Part shown: piece by piece, positions 17,973 to 27,809 of the stretch | How the letters are laid out: every line of letters starts with the position of its first letter | How positions within the stretch are numbered: the first letter of the stretch is position 1 | Assembly (NCBI GenBank): GCA_025041175.1 | Contig: JAKCFJ010000001.1 | Coordinates: 1,302,001-1,366,000, forward strand | From: Halobacteriales archaeon YIM A00010 | GTDB taxonomy: Archaea; Halobacteriota; Halobacteria; Halobacteriales; Haloarculaceae | Direction of reading: 5' to 3' | DNA: 64,000 nucleotides | Program-made: the position numbers and the translations under genes | The notes under the pieces: generated by a model | What the model was told of the DNA's origin: nothing | Databases searched by the model: none | What the model saw: only the letters and a program-made list of their open reading frames with translations

Positions 17973-18716
17973 ATGGCAACTCATATCACGTGCCATCTCC
18001 CCACCGACGAGTTCGCCTTACACGAAGCGCTCAGCAGCGTTTCTGATCTTTCACTCACGTGCGAGCGTATTGTAGGATTGGGAGACAAGACTGCGACACC
18101 ACTGCTCAGGTTTCGAGGCTCTGATCTCAGTTCGCTCGAATCAGCACTCGAGGCTGATTCGACGGTTGATGGATTTGAGGTGTTGACGCGCGTTCAGGAC
18201 GAGGCGTTGTGCCACGTCAGTTGGAACAGCCAAGTCTGCTTACTCGTTCGGATGTTGACCGCGACGGAGGGACTCGTCCTCTCAGGGGCAGCGACAGAAC
18301 GCCGGTGGACGTTCCGCCTCCTTTTTTCGACGCGTGATTCACTTTCCCAGCTCGATGAGTTCTGTACCAAGCACAACCTCTCGTTGGACGTGAGCAGCGT
18401 AGAGACGTGGGATGGAAACGGACCCGATTCGCTCGGGCTGACAGCCGATCAGTACGAAGCACTCGTGACCGCGTACAAGCACGGGTATTTCAAAGTTCCC
18501 CGCGAGATCGTTCTCGACGAGCTCGCTGTCGAGATGGGTATTTCCCACCAGGCGCTTTCCGAACGACTGCGTCGCGGGCACGACACGCTCGTCCAGCGGG
18601 TGCTTCACCCGACAACGATCGAGCACGAGGCGGACCTCTCGGGCGAAGAAACCGAATCGGCCGAACCGTCGTCCTCCCTCCTGTCCTCCCGGCTATCGAC
18701 CGTTAACCTCGATTAA
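17973..18716 (+). CDS. Bacterio-opsin activator (Bat)-type HTH-10 regulator
   Basis: This 247-aa protein ends in a typical HTH-10 domain: LGLTADQYEALVTAYKHGYFKVPREIVLDELAVEMGISHQALSERLRRGHDTLVQRVL. The first ~150 residues are a ligand- or signal-sensing region without a PAS/GAF signature that I can recognise. Haloarchaea carry many such paralogues, which control adjacent or distant genes, and no specific target is evident. A long AT-rich upstream region offers room for regulation. The C-terminal ~30 residues are acidic and probably disordered. Confidence 0.88.
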   Translation: MATHITCHLPTDEFALHEALSSVSDLSLTCERIVGLGDKTATPLLRFRGSDLSSLESALEADSTVDGFEVLTRVQDEALCHVSWNSQVCLLVRMLTATEGLVLSGAATERRWTFRLLFSTRDSLSQLDEFCTKHNLSLDVSSVETWDGNGPDSLGLTADQYEALVTAYKHGYFKVPREIVLDELAVEMGISHQALSERLRRGHDTLVQRVLHPTTIEHEADLSGEETESAEPSSSLLSSRLSTVNLD

Positions 18717-18823
18717 CGTGTGCACGCATCGCGCGGTTCTAATCGTCTCGTTTGGTTCATCCCGGTTGCGGTAATGATACTGCAAGCACCACTGATATTG
18801 TGTTACCCAACCACATACAGACC

Positions 18824-18970
18824 ATGCCTCAGTGCCAAAACTGCGATGCATTCGTGTCGAGACAGTATGCCCGCGTCTTCACACCGAATGGCGTCAGTGA
18901 CCCTCGCGTCTGTCCGAACTGCGAGGACAAGGTGCGCGACGGCAACAGCGTTCGAGAAGTCCACAACTGA
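18824..18970 (+). CDS. Small DUF7563-type zinc-ribbon protein
   Basis: This is a 48-aa protein: MPQCQNCDAFVSRQYARVFTPNGVSDPRVCPNCEDKVRDGNSVREVHN. Two CxxC pairs (CQNC and CPNC) about 25 residues apart make a compact zinc ribbon. Such proteins are widespread and unstudied in haloarchaea; the DUF number is from recall. It has no TM segment. An upstream in-frame extension to 18752 lacks conservation. A MITE (18989-19096) begins 18 bp after its stop. Confidence 0.75.
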   Translation: MPQCQNCDAFVSRQYARVFTPNGVSDPRVCPNCEDKVRDGNSVREVHN

Positions 18971-18988
18971 GCAGCACTCGTTCTTTTA

Positions 18989-19096
18989 TACCGTCGGTCA
19001 TATTCATTGACACTCTACGACCGCTTGTTGGGTGAGTCGCGGTCGATCCCGTGGTGAACAGGCAACCGAGTGTTCCAAGGCCCATGACCGACGGTA
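18989..19096. mobile_element. MITE-like element, sub-family A (copy A1, diverged)
   Basis: A 108-bp element with 13-bp perfect inverted ends TACCGTCGGTCAT / ATGACCGACGGTA. It shares the right-hand stretch GAAC-GGCAACCGAGTGTTC with copy A3. The flanking triplets (TTA and TAC) do not match, unlike the other copies, so it is probably older. It ends 7 bp after the gatE stop codon. Confidence 0.75.
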
Positions 19097-19103
19097 TACT
19101 GAT

Positions 19104-20957
19104 TCAGGTTCGCTTTTGGATCTCCTCACGAAGGACAGCACTCACCAGCTCTCCGTCGGCTTTGCCTCGGAGCGCTCCCATGCATTCGCCCATCAGCGCG
19201 GAAAACGCTCCCATCCCTTCCTCTTGGATCTGGGTCTCGTTACGGTCTGCGACCTCCGCGACCGTCGCTCGCACGGCCTCCTCGTCGACACCGGCCAGGC
19301 CGGCCTCCTCAACGGCCTGTTCGGCGCTCAGACCGGGATCAGTTGCGAGCACTCGGAGCACCGCGGTGAGACCTTCTTTCGCAAGCTCGTCCCCGACGAG
19401 TTCGAGCGCGGCAATGAGGTGGGCTTCGGTGAGGTTTTCGACGGATACGTCGTCACGACGAAGCTCCGTGATTGTGCCTTCGAGCGTTCTGGCAGCGAGC
19501 GTCGGATCGATCCCCCGTTCGATCGCCCGCTCGAACGTCGGCATTCGCCGCCCGTAGGCGACCTGCTCCGCGAGCGTCGGATCCAACGCCAGTTCGGAAA
19601 CGTACCGTTCTTCCTTCTCCGTGAGCAGCTCCGGCGTTTCCACGCCGGACGGATCGAGTTCTACCGGTGGAACGTCCGTTTCCGGATACATCCGCGCTGC
19701 CCCGGGAAGCGGTCGGAGATACTCCGACGTGCCGTCGGTGGTTGCTCCCCGCGTCTCTTCGGGAACGCCATCAATCGCAACGCGTGCACGGTCAGTAACC
19801 GCCTCGATCGCCCCCCTGGCGACGGAATCGGCGGCCGCGACCAGCGCGACAGCGTCGTGCTCGCCCGCGCCGACGGTCTCCCGGAGCGCATCGACTTCGG
19901 TTTGGGTAATGCCGTAGGCGGGCAGCTCGTCCGTGTGGAAGATGCCCCCGGCACCGCTGCGCTTTGCGTGATCGGAAAACTCGGTGCCGAGCCGTCGATC
20001 GGGCTGGATCTCCCGGCCGACGAGTCCCTCGAAGCCGAACAACGGAACGGCCACGACCGTCTCCGCGCCGGCGATCACGCCGCTGTCGGTGTTCTCGAAC
20101 ACGTCGGTCACGTCGCTTGGCTCGCCGACGCTCGCTCCCCGCTCCGTGAGCGTCTCGCTGATGTCGAGGAGTTCGAGCTGTCGATCGACCTCGCGTTCGA
20201 CGATGGCCGCGATCTCATCGAGGCTTTGGACGCCTTTCAGCTCGACACGAGCGCCGCCCTCGATGGAGACGTTCACGTCCTGGCGGATGGTTCCCAGTCC
20301 CCGCTTGACCGATCCGGTCGAACGGAGCAACATGCCGAGCGTGGCGGCGGCCTCCTGGGCTTGCTCGGGCGATCGGAGATCCGGCCCGGTGCCGATCTCG
20401 ACCAACGGAATGCCCAACCGGTCGAGGCTGTAGGTGACGCCTTGCTCCGTCTCTTCGACCCGCTGACAGCTTTCCTCCTCGATGAGCAAGTCGGTGATCT
20501 CGACCGGTCCCGCCTCGGTCTCGATCTCACCGTCGGTAGCGATCAGCGCCGAGCGCTGGAACCCCGACGTGTTCGATCCATCGACGACGATCTTCCGCAT
20601 GATGTGGGCCTGATCCACGACGCTCATGCCAAGCAGCTGTGCGATCTCCAAGGTGACCGACAGCGCCTCCCGATCGATGCGGTGGGGAGGCTCGTCGTCC
20701 TCCTCGACCAGACACGTGGTGTCGTAGGCCAGATACGTGAACTCCCGTTCGATGCGGCTCTCTTCTAAGGCTGCCTCGTCGATCTCGCCCAACTCGCTCC
20801 GCGTCGGGTGGAGATACCTGGTTACCTGGCGCATTGCTTCTTGTGGCTCTCGCCGGCGCGTCGGACACTCACAGAAGAGCTTCGTGTCGGTGTCGAGCTG
20901 CTGGTGAATCTCTAACCCCGCCACCAGCCCGACGTCCGCGTAGTCGCGTTCGGTCAT
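19104..20957 (-). CDS. gatE: Glu-tRNA(Gln) amidotransferase subunit E
   Basis: This is the archaeal tRNA-recognition and activating subunit (617 aa) of GatDE, which converts Glu-tRNA(Gln) to Gln-tRNA(Gln). The N-terminus MTERDYADVGLVAGLEIHQQLDTDTKLFCECPT and the cradle-domain sequences (RKIVVDGSNTSGFQRSALIATDG; GLGTIRQDVNVSIEGGARVELKGVQ) are diagnostic, and a GatB/YqeY-like tail domain ends the protein. The GatD partner is not in the window. The stop codon lies 7 bp from a MITE end, so the native 3' UTR has probably been replaced. Confidence 0.97.
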   Translation of the reverse strand: MTERDYADVGLVAGLEIHQQLDTDTKLFCECPTRRREPQEAMRQVTRYLHPTRSELGEIDEAALEESRIEREFTYLAYDTTCLVEEDDEPPHRIDREALSVTLEIAQLLGMSVVDQAHIMRKIVVDGSNTSGFQRSALIATDGEIETEAGPVEITDLLIEEESCQRVEETEQGVTYSLDRLGIPLVEIGTGPDLRSPEQAQEAAATLGMLLRSTGSVKRGLGTIRQDVNVSIEGGARVELKGVQSLDEIAAIVEREVDRQLELLDISETLTERGASVGEPSDVTDVFENTDSGVIAGAETVVAVPLFGFEGLVGREIQPDRRLGTEFSDHAKRSGAGGIFHTDELPAYGITQTEVDALRETVGAGEHDAVALVAAADSVARGAIEAVTDRARVAIDGVPEETRGATTDGTSEYLRPLPGAARMYPETDVPPVELDPSGVETPELLTEKEERYVSELALDPTLAEQVAYGRRMPTFERAIERGIDPTLAARTLEGTITELRRDDVSVENLTEAHLIAALELVGDELAKEGLTAVLRVLATDPGLSAEQAVEEAGLAGVDEEAVRATVAEVADRNETQIQEEGMGAFSALMGECMGALRGKADGELVSAVLREEIQKRT

Positions 20958-21018
20958 TACGTCGTGGTGTGTGTCCGAACAGTAAAAACCCATTCAGTCG
21001 AAGCGACTCCCCACCCCA

Positions 21019-21516
21019 TCACCGGGGCAGCCAGTGTTTCGTGGCGTCGTCTAACCGGTCCTCGGGGTACTCGGTGGTACTGTTGTGTGGCAACTGATAC
21101 CGAAGCCCCGCCTCCTTCATCAGTCGACGACAGCTCGGGAGGGAGTAGTCGATCCCGAACCGATCGCGGACGTATCGGCGGACCAGCTCCGGCGTCCACG
21201 CCACGGCGTCGCCGAACGCCTCGGGCGGCCGGTGGAGAGCCAGCTCCAAGGAATCCCGTTGTTCCTCGGTGAGCTTGCGCGGCCGGCCCGACCGGTGGGC
21301 GTCACGGACCGCGTTCTCGATCGTCGGATCCTCCAACCGCTTGAGCCAGCTGTAAATCGTCCGGCGCTGGACACCGTACCATTCGGCCAGTTCCGTCTGG
21401 GTCACACCGTTTTTGTACGCGATCGCCGCGAGGAGCCGCATGGCCGGTTTTTTCTCCTCGACGCGATCGAGTGCCCGTTTGAGGTCTTCGAGTGAGATAT
21501 CCTCGAGATGATCCAT
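21019..21516 (-). CDS. IS630-type transposase N-terminal half (HTH only), truncated or domesticated
   Basis: This 165-aa protein corresponds to the DNA-binding half of haloarchaeal IS630 transposases: MDHLEDISLEDLKRALDRVEEKKPAMRLLAAIAYKNGVTQTELAEWYGVQRRTIYSWLKRLED, then GRPRKLTEEQRDSLELAL and SLPSCRRLMKEAGLRYQLP. The DDE catalytic domain is missing; the frame stops after HWLPR and no DDE remnant follows, because gatE starts only 61 bp away. The open frame is intact, so it may be a retained DNA-binding protein rather than debris. No terminal inverted repeats were recognised around it. Confidence 0.78.
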   Translation of the reverse strand: MDHLEDISLEDLKRALDRVEEKKPAMRLLAAIAYKNGVTQTELAEWYGVQRRTIYSWLKRLEDPTIENAVRDAHRSGRPRKLTEEQRDSLELALHRPPEAFGDAVAWTPELVRRYVRDRFGIDYSLPSCRRLMKEAGLRYQLPHNSTTEYPEDRLDDATKHWLPR

Positions 21517-21826
21517 ATCTGTGATTGTAATTATGAGTAGAAAATTCTAACGGATTTTGATAGGGTGAAAAATAGCACGGCGAACGATCCGACACCGTCG
21601 TTTACCAGTCAATACGCCGGAACCGGGATCGATCGGCTCGTACGATCCGGGAAATACCTAATGAGCGTGCGCAGTCAGGACTCTCGCCGCGTGTGCAGCT
21701 ACCCGGATGATACTGGCCCTATTCGGCCAGAAACCGCAGAAAACACGCCGTGTTTGCGCCGGGAACGCGATACAGATGCTATTCAGATCTGAATTCCCAT
21801 TTGTAGCAGATGTATAATCGATCGAA
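21517..21826. other. Intergenic region between IS630 fragment and fumC
   Basis: About 310 bp without a credible gene. It contains a small hairpin (CTGGCC-CTATTC-GGCCAG near 21714-21731) and the perfect palindrome ATTCAGATCTGAAT at 21781-21794, about 30 bp from the fumC stop. No IS end or promoter that I can place with confidence. Confidence 0.45.
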
Positions 21827-23245
<1,419 letters not shown>

Positions 23246-23296
23246 ACTGCATCATCTTCCGGTCCGCTCGTAAAACCCATCGAAAGACATCGCTGA

Positions 23297-23403
23297 TACT
23301 GTCGGTCATACTCACGTGACTCGACAGTGGCGTTTTCGGGGGCATGGAGCAATTGCCTGACCGAACAGGCCATCGAGTGTTCGACGATTCATGACCGACA
23401 GTA
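23297..23403. mobile_element. MITE-like element, sub-family A (copy A2)
   Basis: A 107-bp element with 13-bp perfect ends TACTGTCGGTCAT / ATGACCGACAGTA, flanked by TGA on both sides (23294-23296 and 23404-23406). The interior is largely identical to copy A3, including CGACAGTGGCGTTTTCGGGG and GAGCAATTGCCTGA. It lies between the divergent fumC and surface-protein genes. Confidence 0.87.
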
Positions 23404-23454
23404 TGAGTACCCCTGAGCGGAATTGAAGGAGACATCCACACGTACCAGAAAGCA

Positions 23455-23460
23455 TTTATA
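23455..23460 (+). promoter_or_regulatory. TATA box for the upstream ORF / surface-protein gene
   Basis: TTTATA ends 25 nt before the ATG at 23486, the usual haloarchaeal leaderless spacing. It points to 23486, not 23548, as the first translated ATG. Confidence 0.6.
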
Positions 23461-23485
23461 AGGGTAGACCCACGTTCGGAATATC

Positions 23486-23551
23486 ATGCCGGAGTCGTTT
23501 GGTTGGAGCGGAGGATCGTTCCGACAGCGAGCGACTCCGAGCCAACAATGA
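23486..23551 (+). CDS. Possible 21-codon upstream ORF coupled to the surface protein
   Basis: ATG at 23486 begins MPESFGWSGGSFRQRATPSQQ, and its TGA stop overlaps the ATG of the next gene (ATGA at 23548-23551). The TATA box sits at leaderless distance from this ORF. It may act as a leader peptide that delivers ribosomes to the main start. Alternatively it is a chance ORF and translation starts at the TTG at 23503 in the main frame. Confidence 0.4.
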   Translation: MPESFGWSGGSFRQRATPSQQ

Positions 23552-25227
23552 GGGACAGAAACGTGGGGGGTGTTAGACGTACAACGGAGATACTACGGGC
23601 GATTCGAACCCATTTCATACCGGTCGTCGTGTTGTGTTCGGTGTTTGGCGGTGTTATAGGCGGATCCGTCGTCGTGGGTGCGGTCTCGGGCGGCACGAGT
23701 ACCACACCCACACAGACCGATCGGCTGCACGCAGTCGAGGCGGCGGACGATCGGGTTCGAGGGGACGATTCGGGGATGGTCTCTGAAACGATCGATCAGA
23801 TGGCAGTCGAGGCGGTCACGATACGGACGGCACCGGGATCGCGGTTCGACGACGTGGATCCGAGAGGCGGCGTCTCGGATCTCACGACGGAGAAAGAGAC
23901 GATCGCTGCTGGTGATGTCCTCGTCATCGAGGTAGCGTCTACGGAGCTGTCGAACGCGCTCGCCTCGGATACCGAGGCGACCGACCCGGGGACCGATCCG
24001 AACGCGCGTCTGCTCGAACTGGTGCGGTCCGGGGAACTCGAGGTTCGAATCGCAGACAGCGATTCGAACGCGATGCTCGACCTCTCGGCAACGAACGAGG
24101 CAGGAGGGCTTCGAGTGGTCCCCGAGACGGACGGATCCGGCGCGTCCATCCTCATCGATACGGAACAGGCGGTGTTCGAAGGTGAAACGACCGGTGTTAC
24201 GCCTGGGGAGTTCGACGTGGTAATCGGCGGTCGAGCTGACGAGCCGGTTTCAAAGAGCGTTACAGTCGCGCCGCGGAACGCGTCGTTCGAGACGGACGAG
24301 AACAGCAGGATCACCCTCACAGCCGACGCGAACCGAACCATCACCGGCGACACGACGGTGGCACCGGGCACGAATCTCACGGTCCACATCCGCTCGAAAG
24401 AGCCAGCAGCGTTCAATATCACCCGTACCGCTCGGGTGAGAGAGGACGGGACCTTCGGTTTGCGAGTCGATTTCGGTAACGTGACCAAAGGGACCCGGTT
24501 CGAAGTGACGATACCGGACGAGGGCTTTGCCGCGGCGGCGGCGACAGACGGTGTTCTCACCGCCACATCGACCGCGTCGGTTCGTCTCACACCGCAGCGC
24601 GTCGGGACCGACGGCACACAGACCGTCGTCGTGGAATCCGTCAACCTCTCCGAAGGCGGATTTGTGACCGTGTACGATCGGTCGTTCCTCACCAGCGATC
24701 GGTCGGAAGCGCACAAAAGCTACCGTGGCTCGTCCGAGTATCTTCCGGCGGGGAGCCACACGAACGTCAACGTCACCCTCGACAACGCCTACGAGAGAGA
24801 GGGCACCCTCGTCGTGGTCCCCCACCTGGACACGAACGATAACGGTGAGTTCGACGGTCACAACGCGTCGGTCGACGAACCGTACCGAGGGGCCGATGGG
24901 GGGGCGATCATCGCCATTGCGAACGTCTCTACCAGGACAGGAGACAGCAGCAACCCCTCGACCGACAACCAGCACGCCGGTCCGCCCGACGCGAGTACCG
25001 AATCCGGCGAAACGAACGCCAATAGTCTCGACAGTGACCACGCCGATGGCTCCGACGACGGACCCGGTGACTCCGGGAACGAAACCGACACCACGAGCAC
25101 CGGCGGAGGAGGACCGACGGAGGCTCAGCTGTCGGAAGCGGACGGCCCGGGCTTTGGACCGCTGACCGGTCTCACGGCGGTCGCCATTATCGCGTTGCTG
25201 GTGGTCGCGCTCGCCAGACGGCAGTGA
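23548..25227 (+). CDS. S-layer-like surface protein with PGF-CTERM sorting signal
   Basis: This exported protein of about 559 aa has an N-terminal hydrophobic stretch (FIPVVVLCSVFGGVIGGSVVVGAVSG) followed by a long Thr/Asp-rich extracellular region. It contains a domain like the haloarchaeal surface BGTF region (ITLTADANRTITGDTTVAPGTNLTVHI) and a DUF7282-like domain (LPAGSHTNVNVTLDNAYEREG, then DTNDNGEFDG). A Ser/Thr/Asp/Gly-rich linker follows. The end GPGFGPLTGLTAVAIIALLVVALARRQ is a PGF-CTERM signal: PGF motif, TM helix, basic tail. ArtA, encoded 220 bp downstream, is the enzyme known to process such signals. Several NxT/S sequons suggest N-glycosylation. Confidence 0.85.
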   Translation: MRDRNVGGVRRTTEILRAIRTHFIPVVVLCSVFGGVIGGSVVVGAVSGGTSTTPTQTDRLHAVEAADDRVRGDDSGMVSETIDQMAVEAVTIRTAPGSRFDDVDPRGGVSDLTTEKETIAAGDVLVIEVASTELSNALASDTEATDPGTDPNARLLELVRSGELEVRIADSDSNAMLDLSATNEAGGLRVVPETDGSGASILIDTEQAVFEGETTGVTPGEFDVVIGGRADEPVSKSVTVAPRNASFETDENSRITLTADANRTITGDTTVAPGTNLTVHIRSKEPAAFNITRTARVREDGTFGLRVDFGNVTKGTRFEVTIPDEGFAAAAATDGVLTATSTASVRLTPQRVGTDGTQTVVVESVNLSEGGFVTVYDRSFLTSDRSEAHKSYRGSSEYLPAGSHTNVNVTLDNAYEREGTLVVVPHLDTNDNGEFDGHNASVDEPYRGADGGAIIAIANVSTRTGDSSNPSTDNQHAGPPDASTESGETNANSLDSDHADGSDDGPGDSGNETDTTSTGGGGPTEAQLSEADGPGFGPLTGLTAVAIIALLVVALARRQ

Positions 25228-25303
25228 TGGTTCGAAGCGTTTTCTCGCACCATATTTGCCACGTCCCGTTGGAAGACACCGTGCGATGTTTCCGAACGGC
25301 TGA

Positions 25304-25392
25304 TACTGTCGAACAGAGGTGATTGCGTATCGGCTGCTGATGAATCGCCAGACGGCAGAGACCGTCGCGCTCCGTCCGCAGGTCCGACAGTA
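25304..25392. mobile_element. MITE-like element, sub-family B (copy B3, diverged)
   Basis: An 89-bp element with ends TACTGTCGAACAGAG and GTCCGACAGTA (one mismatch in the first nine or so bases), flanked by TGA on both sides (25301-25303, 25393-25395). The interior shares little with B1/B2. It lies between the PGF-CTERM gene and artA and may influence artA expression. Confidence 0.78.
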
Positions 25393-25446
25393 TGAATCGG
25401 ATCGAGACCCAACAGCTATGCGGTTCCTGGTCGAATATCTCAGTCG

Positions 25447-26403
25447 ATGGTCGATGAGTTCGTTCGGTTGCTTGCGTGGAGTCACCGCCTTTCGGATCCG
25501 TTGGCGTGGGTGGTAGTCGCGGTCTTTCTGGGTGGTGCAGTGCTCGAATGGAGAGATCGGGACGGTGCCCGGCCGCTCACCGTCGCCGGGTGGGTGCTGT
25601 TCGCCGTCTTTTGGTTTTCGTTGATCCACTACTATCTCGTCGTCTCCAAAAGCGTCATCGAGGGGATCGGCTGCATCGTCGCCGTCCCGGCGTGTGTGTA
25701 CACGGGGTATCTGCTGTTTGATGGGCGGGATTCGCTGTTCGTGCTGTCCCGCGCCGTCGGTGCGATGGGACTCATCTTCTTTCCCTTCGAGGCGATCCCG
25801 GTGTTGACGACGGCGCTGATCGAGACCGTGACCCACCAGACGGAGTTTCTGATGGGGTTGATCGGCCAGACCGCCCCCGAGGATTTCCGCGTCGTCAGCG
25901 GGGCGTTCGTAGACCGCCCGGACCGCCGGAGCACGTTCCTGTTCGTCGACGAAACCGGCCATCAGATCACGTACACGATCCGAATCGCGTGTACGGGCAT
26001 CGGCAGCATGGCCATCTTCGGCGGGCTGATCGGTGCCGTTCGCGCGCCCCTCACGCGGAAGCTCCGCGCGCTGGCGGTGTCGATCCCCGTGATCTACGTC
26101 CTCAACCTCGTTCGGAACACGTTCATCGGCCTGACGTTCGGCCAACAGCGCCTCCACGTCGCCCCGGATCTCGTGTTAGGAGCGTTCTCCGCCACGGATC
26201 CCTACAAAGTGTCGTATTTCCTCGCCGACCGGGTGCTCGCCCAGAGCCTGTCGGTCCTCGTGCTCGTCGCCATCACGTGGCTCGTGGTCCGAGAACTCCC
26301 CGCAACGCTGGTCGTCATCGAAGATCTGTTGTATCTGTTCACCGGCACCGACTACGAACTGCAGTCGGTCGTCGCGGGCGGTGAGCCGGACGCCTCCGAC
26401 TAG
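25447..26403 (+). CDS. artA: Archaeosortase A
   Basis: This multi-pass membrane transpeptidase-like enzyme (318 aa) processes PGF-CTERM proteins and supports their lipid anchoring. About eight hydrophobic segments are visible. Catalytic residues fit the family: Cys182 in RIACTGIGSMAIF and Arg223 in LNLVRNTFIGL, with a further Arg in the following periplasmic stretch. The TYTIRIACTGIGS motif is diagnostic. It is immediately downstream of a PGF-CTERM substrate gene, from which a MITE separates it. The stop overlaps the convergent dph5 stop at a shared CTAG. Confidence 0.93.
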   Translation: MVDEFVRLLAWSHRLSDPLAWVVVAVFLGGAVLEWRDRDGARPLTVAGWVLFAVFWFSLIHYYLVVSKSVIEGIGCIVAVPACVYTGYLLFDGRDSLFVLSRAVGAMGLIFFPFEAIPVLTTALIETVTHQTEFLMGLIGQTAPEDFRVVSGAFVDRPDRRSTFLFVDETGHQITYTIRIACTGIGSMAIFGGLIGAVRAPLTRKLRALAVSIPVIYVLNLVRNTFIGLTFGQQRLHVAPDLVLGAFSATDPYKVSYFLADRVLAQSLSVLVLVAITWLVVRELPATLVVIEDLLYLFTGTDYELQSVVAGGEPDASD

Positions 26404-27176
26404 TCAGAGACGCCGAGACAGTCCTGTGGCGCGCCCGCGAGCTCGCGGAGGGCGTCGGCTTCAATGTGGTGGAGCGCGCCCGGAACGACGAGCAGGTGCA
26501 GCGGATCGCCGAACGCCCGGTCAGCGAGCGCGGACAGCCGGTCGGCCGCGACGACTGGGTCAGGGCTTCCAGCCCGACAGACCGCGACAGCGAGCACGTC
26601 CTCATACGCCTCTGCGAGCAGTTCGCTCGCGGTGGACGCGCGCATGAACTCGTCCCGTTCGGCCTTGATGTCGAGGTAGACGAGCGTGTGCAGCTCCCGT
26701 TTTCGGTTGTCGTCGATCGTGTCGATGACGCTCGCGGGCACCGAGTCCGCGCCGTGGGCGTACGGAAACGGCAGCGTCGTCGCCTTTCCAAAGCGGTAGT
26801 TTTGGAGACCGGTGAGCGAACTGGCCGCCGCTTGGGCCGTGGTGCCGTGAACGACGCGGGTCTCGACGCCGCGTTCGCGCGCACGGAGCCGGAGATCGGC
26901 GTGCGTGGTCGAAATCATCGGATCGCCCGCCGTGAGAAAGACGACCCGATCGGTTTCGGCCGCGTCGAGGATCGGCTCCGGATCCTGTTCGACGCCCGCG
27001 CGGTCGCGCAGCTCGATAGAGATGTCGTGGTACGATTCGAGCGCCTCGAGCGTGGTTCCGGTGAGCCGGCTGGTGTAGAACTCCGCCACCACGTGGTCGG
27101 CCGTCGCGATCGCCTCCCGACCCACAACGGTGATCGAGCGCTCGTCGTACAGCCCCAACCCCACGAACGTGAGCAT
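26400..27176 (-). CDS. dph5: Diphthine synthase
   Basis: This SAM-dependent methyltransferase (258 aa) acts in diphthamide formation on elongation factor 2. The N-terminus MLTFVGLGLYDERSITVVGREAIATADHVVAEFYTSRLTG and the SAM-binding VVFLTAGDPMISTTHADLRLRA belong to the tetrapyrrole-methylase fold of Dph5. The later FPYAHGADSVPASVIDTIDDNRKRELHTLVYLDIKAE is also typical. Length is normal. It is a single gene, convergent with artA. Confidence 0.96.
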   Translation of the reverse strand: MLTFVGLGLYDERSITVVGREAIATADHVVAEFYTSRLTGTTLEALESYHDISIELRDRAGVEQDPEPILDAAETDRVVFLTAGDPMISTTHADLRLRARERGVETRVVHGTTAQAAASSLTGLQNYRFGKATTLPFPYAHGADSVPASVIDTIDDNRKRELHTLVYLDIKAERDEFMRASTASELLAEAYEDVLAVAVCRAGSPDPVVAADRLSALADRAFGDPLHLLVVPGALHHIEADALRELAGAPQDCLGVSD

Positions 27177-27268
27177 GGCAGAGCTGGGTCGTCAACCGGG
27201 TTAAACCGTGCGAAGACGATCGTCCCAGTTCGAACGATTCACCACGGCCACAGCTGGTGGTCGCTCAT

Positions 27269-27374
27269 ACTGTCGGTCATCATTACGTGAATCGACAGTG
27301 GCGTTTTCGGGGGGATAGAGCAATTGCCTGACTGAACTGGCAACCGAGTGTTCAACGATCCATGACCGACAGTA
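27269..27374. mobile_element. MITE-like element, sub-family A (copy A3)
   Basis: A 106-bp element with 13-bp perfect ends TACTGTCGGTCAT / ATGACCGACAGTA, flanked by TCA on both sides (27266-27268 and 27375-27377). It is closely similar to A2. Its right end lies inside the reading frame of the small membrane protein at 27352-27726 and supplies that protein's last residues and stop codon. Confidence 0.87.
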
Positions 27375-27726
27375 TCAGCTCACGCACCGTTACGACGGTC
27401 CCGAGGAAGAAGCTCGAACTCCCCCCGAGCGGTATCCACAGCGAAGTCATCTTGGTGTTGCACCCATCGTACCACGAGAGCTGCATTTTCATCGGAGCGA
27501 TCTCGATCGATCGAACGATGGGAACGGAGATCCCGAACAGATCCCAGTGAGTCATACGATCGGAACAGAGAACGGCGGTGCCTGCCATCGGAGATATAAA
27601 CGTGTAAACAACGAATCCGACGCCGAGGAGAAGTAGCGTCCCACCGCCTAGAAGACGACCGTATTTCGAACGCACACTCCGTTTCATCGGTGTTCGTTCC
27701 CCATTGGCAATCTTTTCTAGTGACAT
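27352..27726 (-). CDS. Small membrane protein, C-terminus replaced by a MITE
   Basis: A protein of about 124 aa with two hydrophobic helices: LLGGGTLLLLGVGFVVYTFI near residue 30 and LWIPLGGSSSFFLGTVVTVRELIL at the end. The loop between has two Cys (VLCSD, DGCNT), possibly extracellular. I do not recognise a family. The final residues, LSVMDR plus the TGA stop, are read from MITE A3, so the native C-terminus was probably lost. The start could also be the ATG at 27687 (111 aa); neither has a convincing promoter. It is divergent from the tRNA methyltransferase. Confidence 0.6.
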   Translation of the reverse strand: MSLEKIANGERTPMKRSVRSKYGRLLGGGTLLLLGVGFVVYTFISPMAGTAVLCSDRMTHWDLFGISVPIVRSIEIAPMKMQLSWYDGCNTKMTSLWIPLGGSSSFFLGTVVTVRELILSVMDR

Positions 27727-27809
27727 ATGTGTTTTGTCGTTTCCCAACCGGGCTGCGGATGTCCGCCGTGAAGCGTCAGGTTCACTCCGATCGCCCGGTG
27801 AGTAGGCGC

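Noticed and set aside
24250-26157. 635-aa minus-strand ORF opposite the surface protein and artA
   Set aside because: Composition (Arg/His-rich) and complete overlap with two well-supported genes mark it as a shadow.
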